The notes under the pieces are model-generated. The model did no database searches, was not told the origin of the DNA, and saw nothing but the letters and a program-made list of their open reading frames with translations. Shown here piece by piece: positions 62,825 to 64,000 of a DNA stretch of 64,000 bases; positions within the stretch are counted from its first letter, which is position 1; each line of letters begins with the position of its first letter. Made by a program: the position numbers and the translations under genes. This DNA is from Acanthaster planci (lineage: Eukaryota > Echinodermata > Asteroidea > Valvatida > Acanthasteridae), in the NCBI RefSeq assembly GCF_001949145.1, contig NW_019091394.1, forward strand, positions 359,758-423,757, written 5' to 3'.

Positions 62825-64000
62825 GTGGTCGTCGCGGTGAAAGAAAGATATTCTTGAGGGCTTCTAAAGATGGATTTTGAGGTCCAATGAACTCTAAGAA
62901 TTTCTTCAGTTTCAAGTTGTAGCTTCTTCATGTCTTTGCTGAAACAGCCCCAAACGGAATTGAAGTGTCATTAATCTGTCTGCAAAACATACAAAGTGTC
63001 TCCGTGTAGCATAACATCAAAGGGATTTAAACATTCGTTCGTGGTTTGTAACCTTTTATGGAAAAAATATGCATCATTCAGATGAAAGTATCTGACACTT
63101 TTATTTTCAAATAGAGACAAATTTGCCAATAAATCCAACAAATTAGCCAAGTGGATGTTCTCCTTGCAGAAAACTCTATTCAAAAGAGAAAGGTTTGGTG
63201 AAAGAAATTTGTGATTTGGTTTGGATTTGTTCAAAACTTTTCTCAACAATGCAGATGCTAGAAACTTCCAGGCTGACAGTGACTCACGATCCGAGAATTC
63301 TTCTGGCTTTGTCAGCCGACCCATAGCTCAGCAATTGGACAGAGGATCCCCAGGGCTGCAGTATCTAGACAATGTCGACACCGGTTTCGAGGCTCTACTT
63401 GCTGATATATGAGAGTCACGACAAGGCTGGAAAGGAGTTGTACTCCTTTGAGACTAACCATCGACTCAGCAACTTTATGTCGTTGATGCTGGGTGCCAAA
63501 TCACTATTGAAAAATACCCAGATTTATTTCTTATTGCAAGCTACCTTGGTCATCATTTACTTATTTCTAGGAAAACATTCAAAGAATCTGGGTAACTAGA
63601 AACCCATTTGATGTAGGGCCGATTCAAATACCTCAAGCAAAAGGAAACGAATTTCAGGCTATATTTTTCATGTAATTGTGAGGATCGCCGTAACTTGCAC
63701 GAAGTTGCTGCGATCTAACATTTTGATAAAATTTTAAACCGGATTTGAATCAAGATTTTGTCGTAGGAACAAATCTCGTGCAGATTTACAAAAGAAAACG
63801 GCTCTGACAACTCTCTCATTGGCACAAGAGCGGAAAGGAAGGACAAACGCATTTAAATTGTAAAAAAAATTGAATAAGACAACAAGAAAATGCATTTTGC
63901 ACAATTTGACACCAACAGGACCATTCCTTTCCGATCTCCCTGCGTTTCAATACCATCTAAGCGAAGTTTAGATGGCATTGAGATGATGAACTGCATATGG
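62825..64000. other. 3' UTR and right flank
   Basis: No gene is confidently seen. A 63-codon open frame at about 63221-63412 (DLFKTFLNNADARNF...) has plausible composition but no splice or domain support. A hairpin of CCATCTAA and complement (63953-63975) closes the window. Confidence 0.45.

Overview
This is a metazoan nuclear scaffold: intron-rich genes with GT-AG introns, metazoan-only families, short MITE-like elements and one assembly gap (31747-32401). The gene content (ADP-ribosyl cyclase, RFX4/6/8-type factor, GPR161-type receptor, evectin-like PH protein, replication-dependent histones with 3' stem-loops) points to an invertebrate deuterostome. The H2B N-terminus (Met-Pro-Pro-Lys-Pro-Ser-Gly) matches what I recall of starfish H2B, and the intergenic DNA is full of ACATGTACATGT-type words. 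My best guess is a sea star; this is inference, not a database match.

Layout. 1-8.3 kb: a minus-strand Ser-rich gene that I do not recognise, six coding exons with consistent splice phases (4246-7324), probably continuing past the left edge. 8.3-13.6 kb: a plus-strand Kelch-like gene with two BTB domains. 15.4-17.8 kb: a CD38/BST1-family ADP-ribosyl cyclase whose last exon has been tandemly duplicated. 19.0-27.6 kb: a complete 16-exon RFX gene whose introns hold three MITE-like insertions. 29.3-37.5 kb: a three-exon GPR161-like receptor on the minus strand. A divergent H2A/H2B pair sits inside its 6-kb last intron. 38.6-41.1 kb: H3 and H4, both minus. 45.8-50.0 kb: mitochondrial methionyl-tRNA synthetase (MARS2), minus, 11 exons, with a hAT MITE in one intron. 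52.0-55.2 kb: an evectin/PLEKHB-like PH protein, plus. 58.0-59.7 kb: an orphan coiled-coil membrane protein. 62.0-62.8 kb: an orphan intronless gene with a PP1-docking motif.

Multi-exon models were assembled by hand from splice sites. Reading phase was checked at each junction, and the complete models (RFX 832 aa, GPR161-like 472 aa, MARS2 566 aa, cyclase 330 aa, Kelch 852 aa) close in frame. The neighbours do not form one pathway. The histones form a loose core-histone cluster lacking H1, interleaved with an unrelated receptor gene. The features of most interest are the duplicated terminal exon of the cyclase (predicted anchored versus soluble forms), the histone pair nested in the receptor intron, the tandem-BTB Kelch architecture, and several short inverted-repeat elements, three of which have clear 8-bp target-site duplications.
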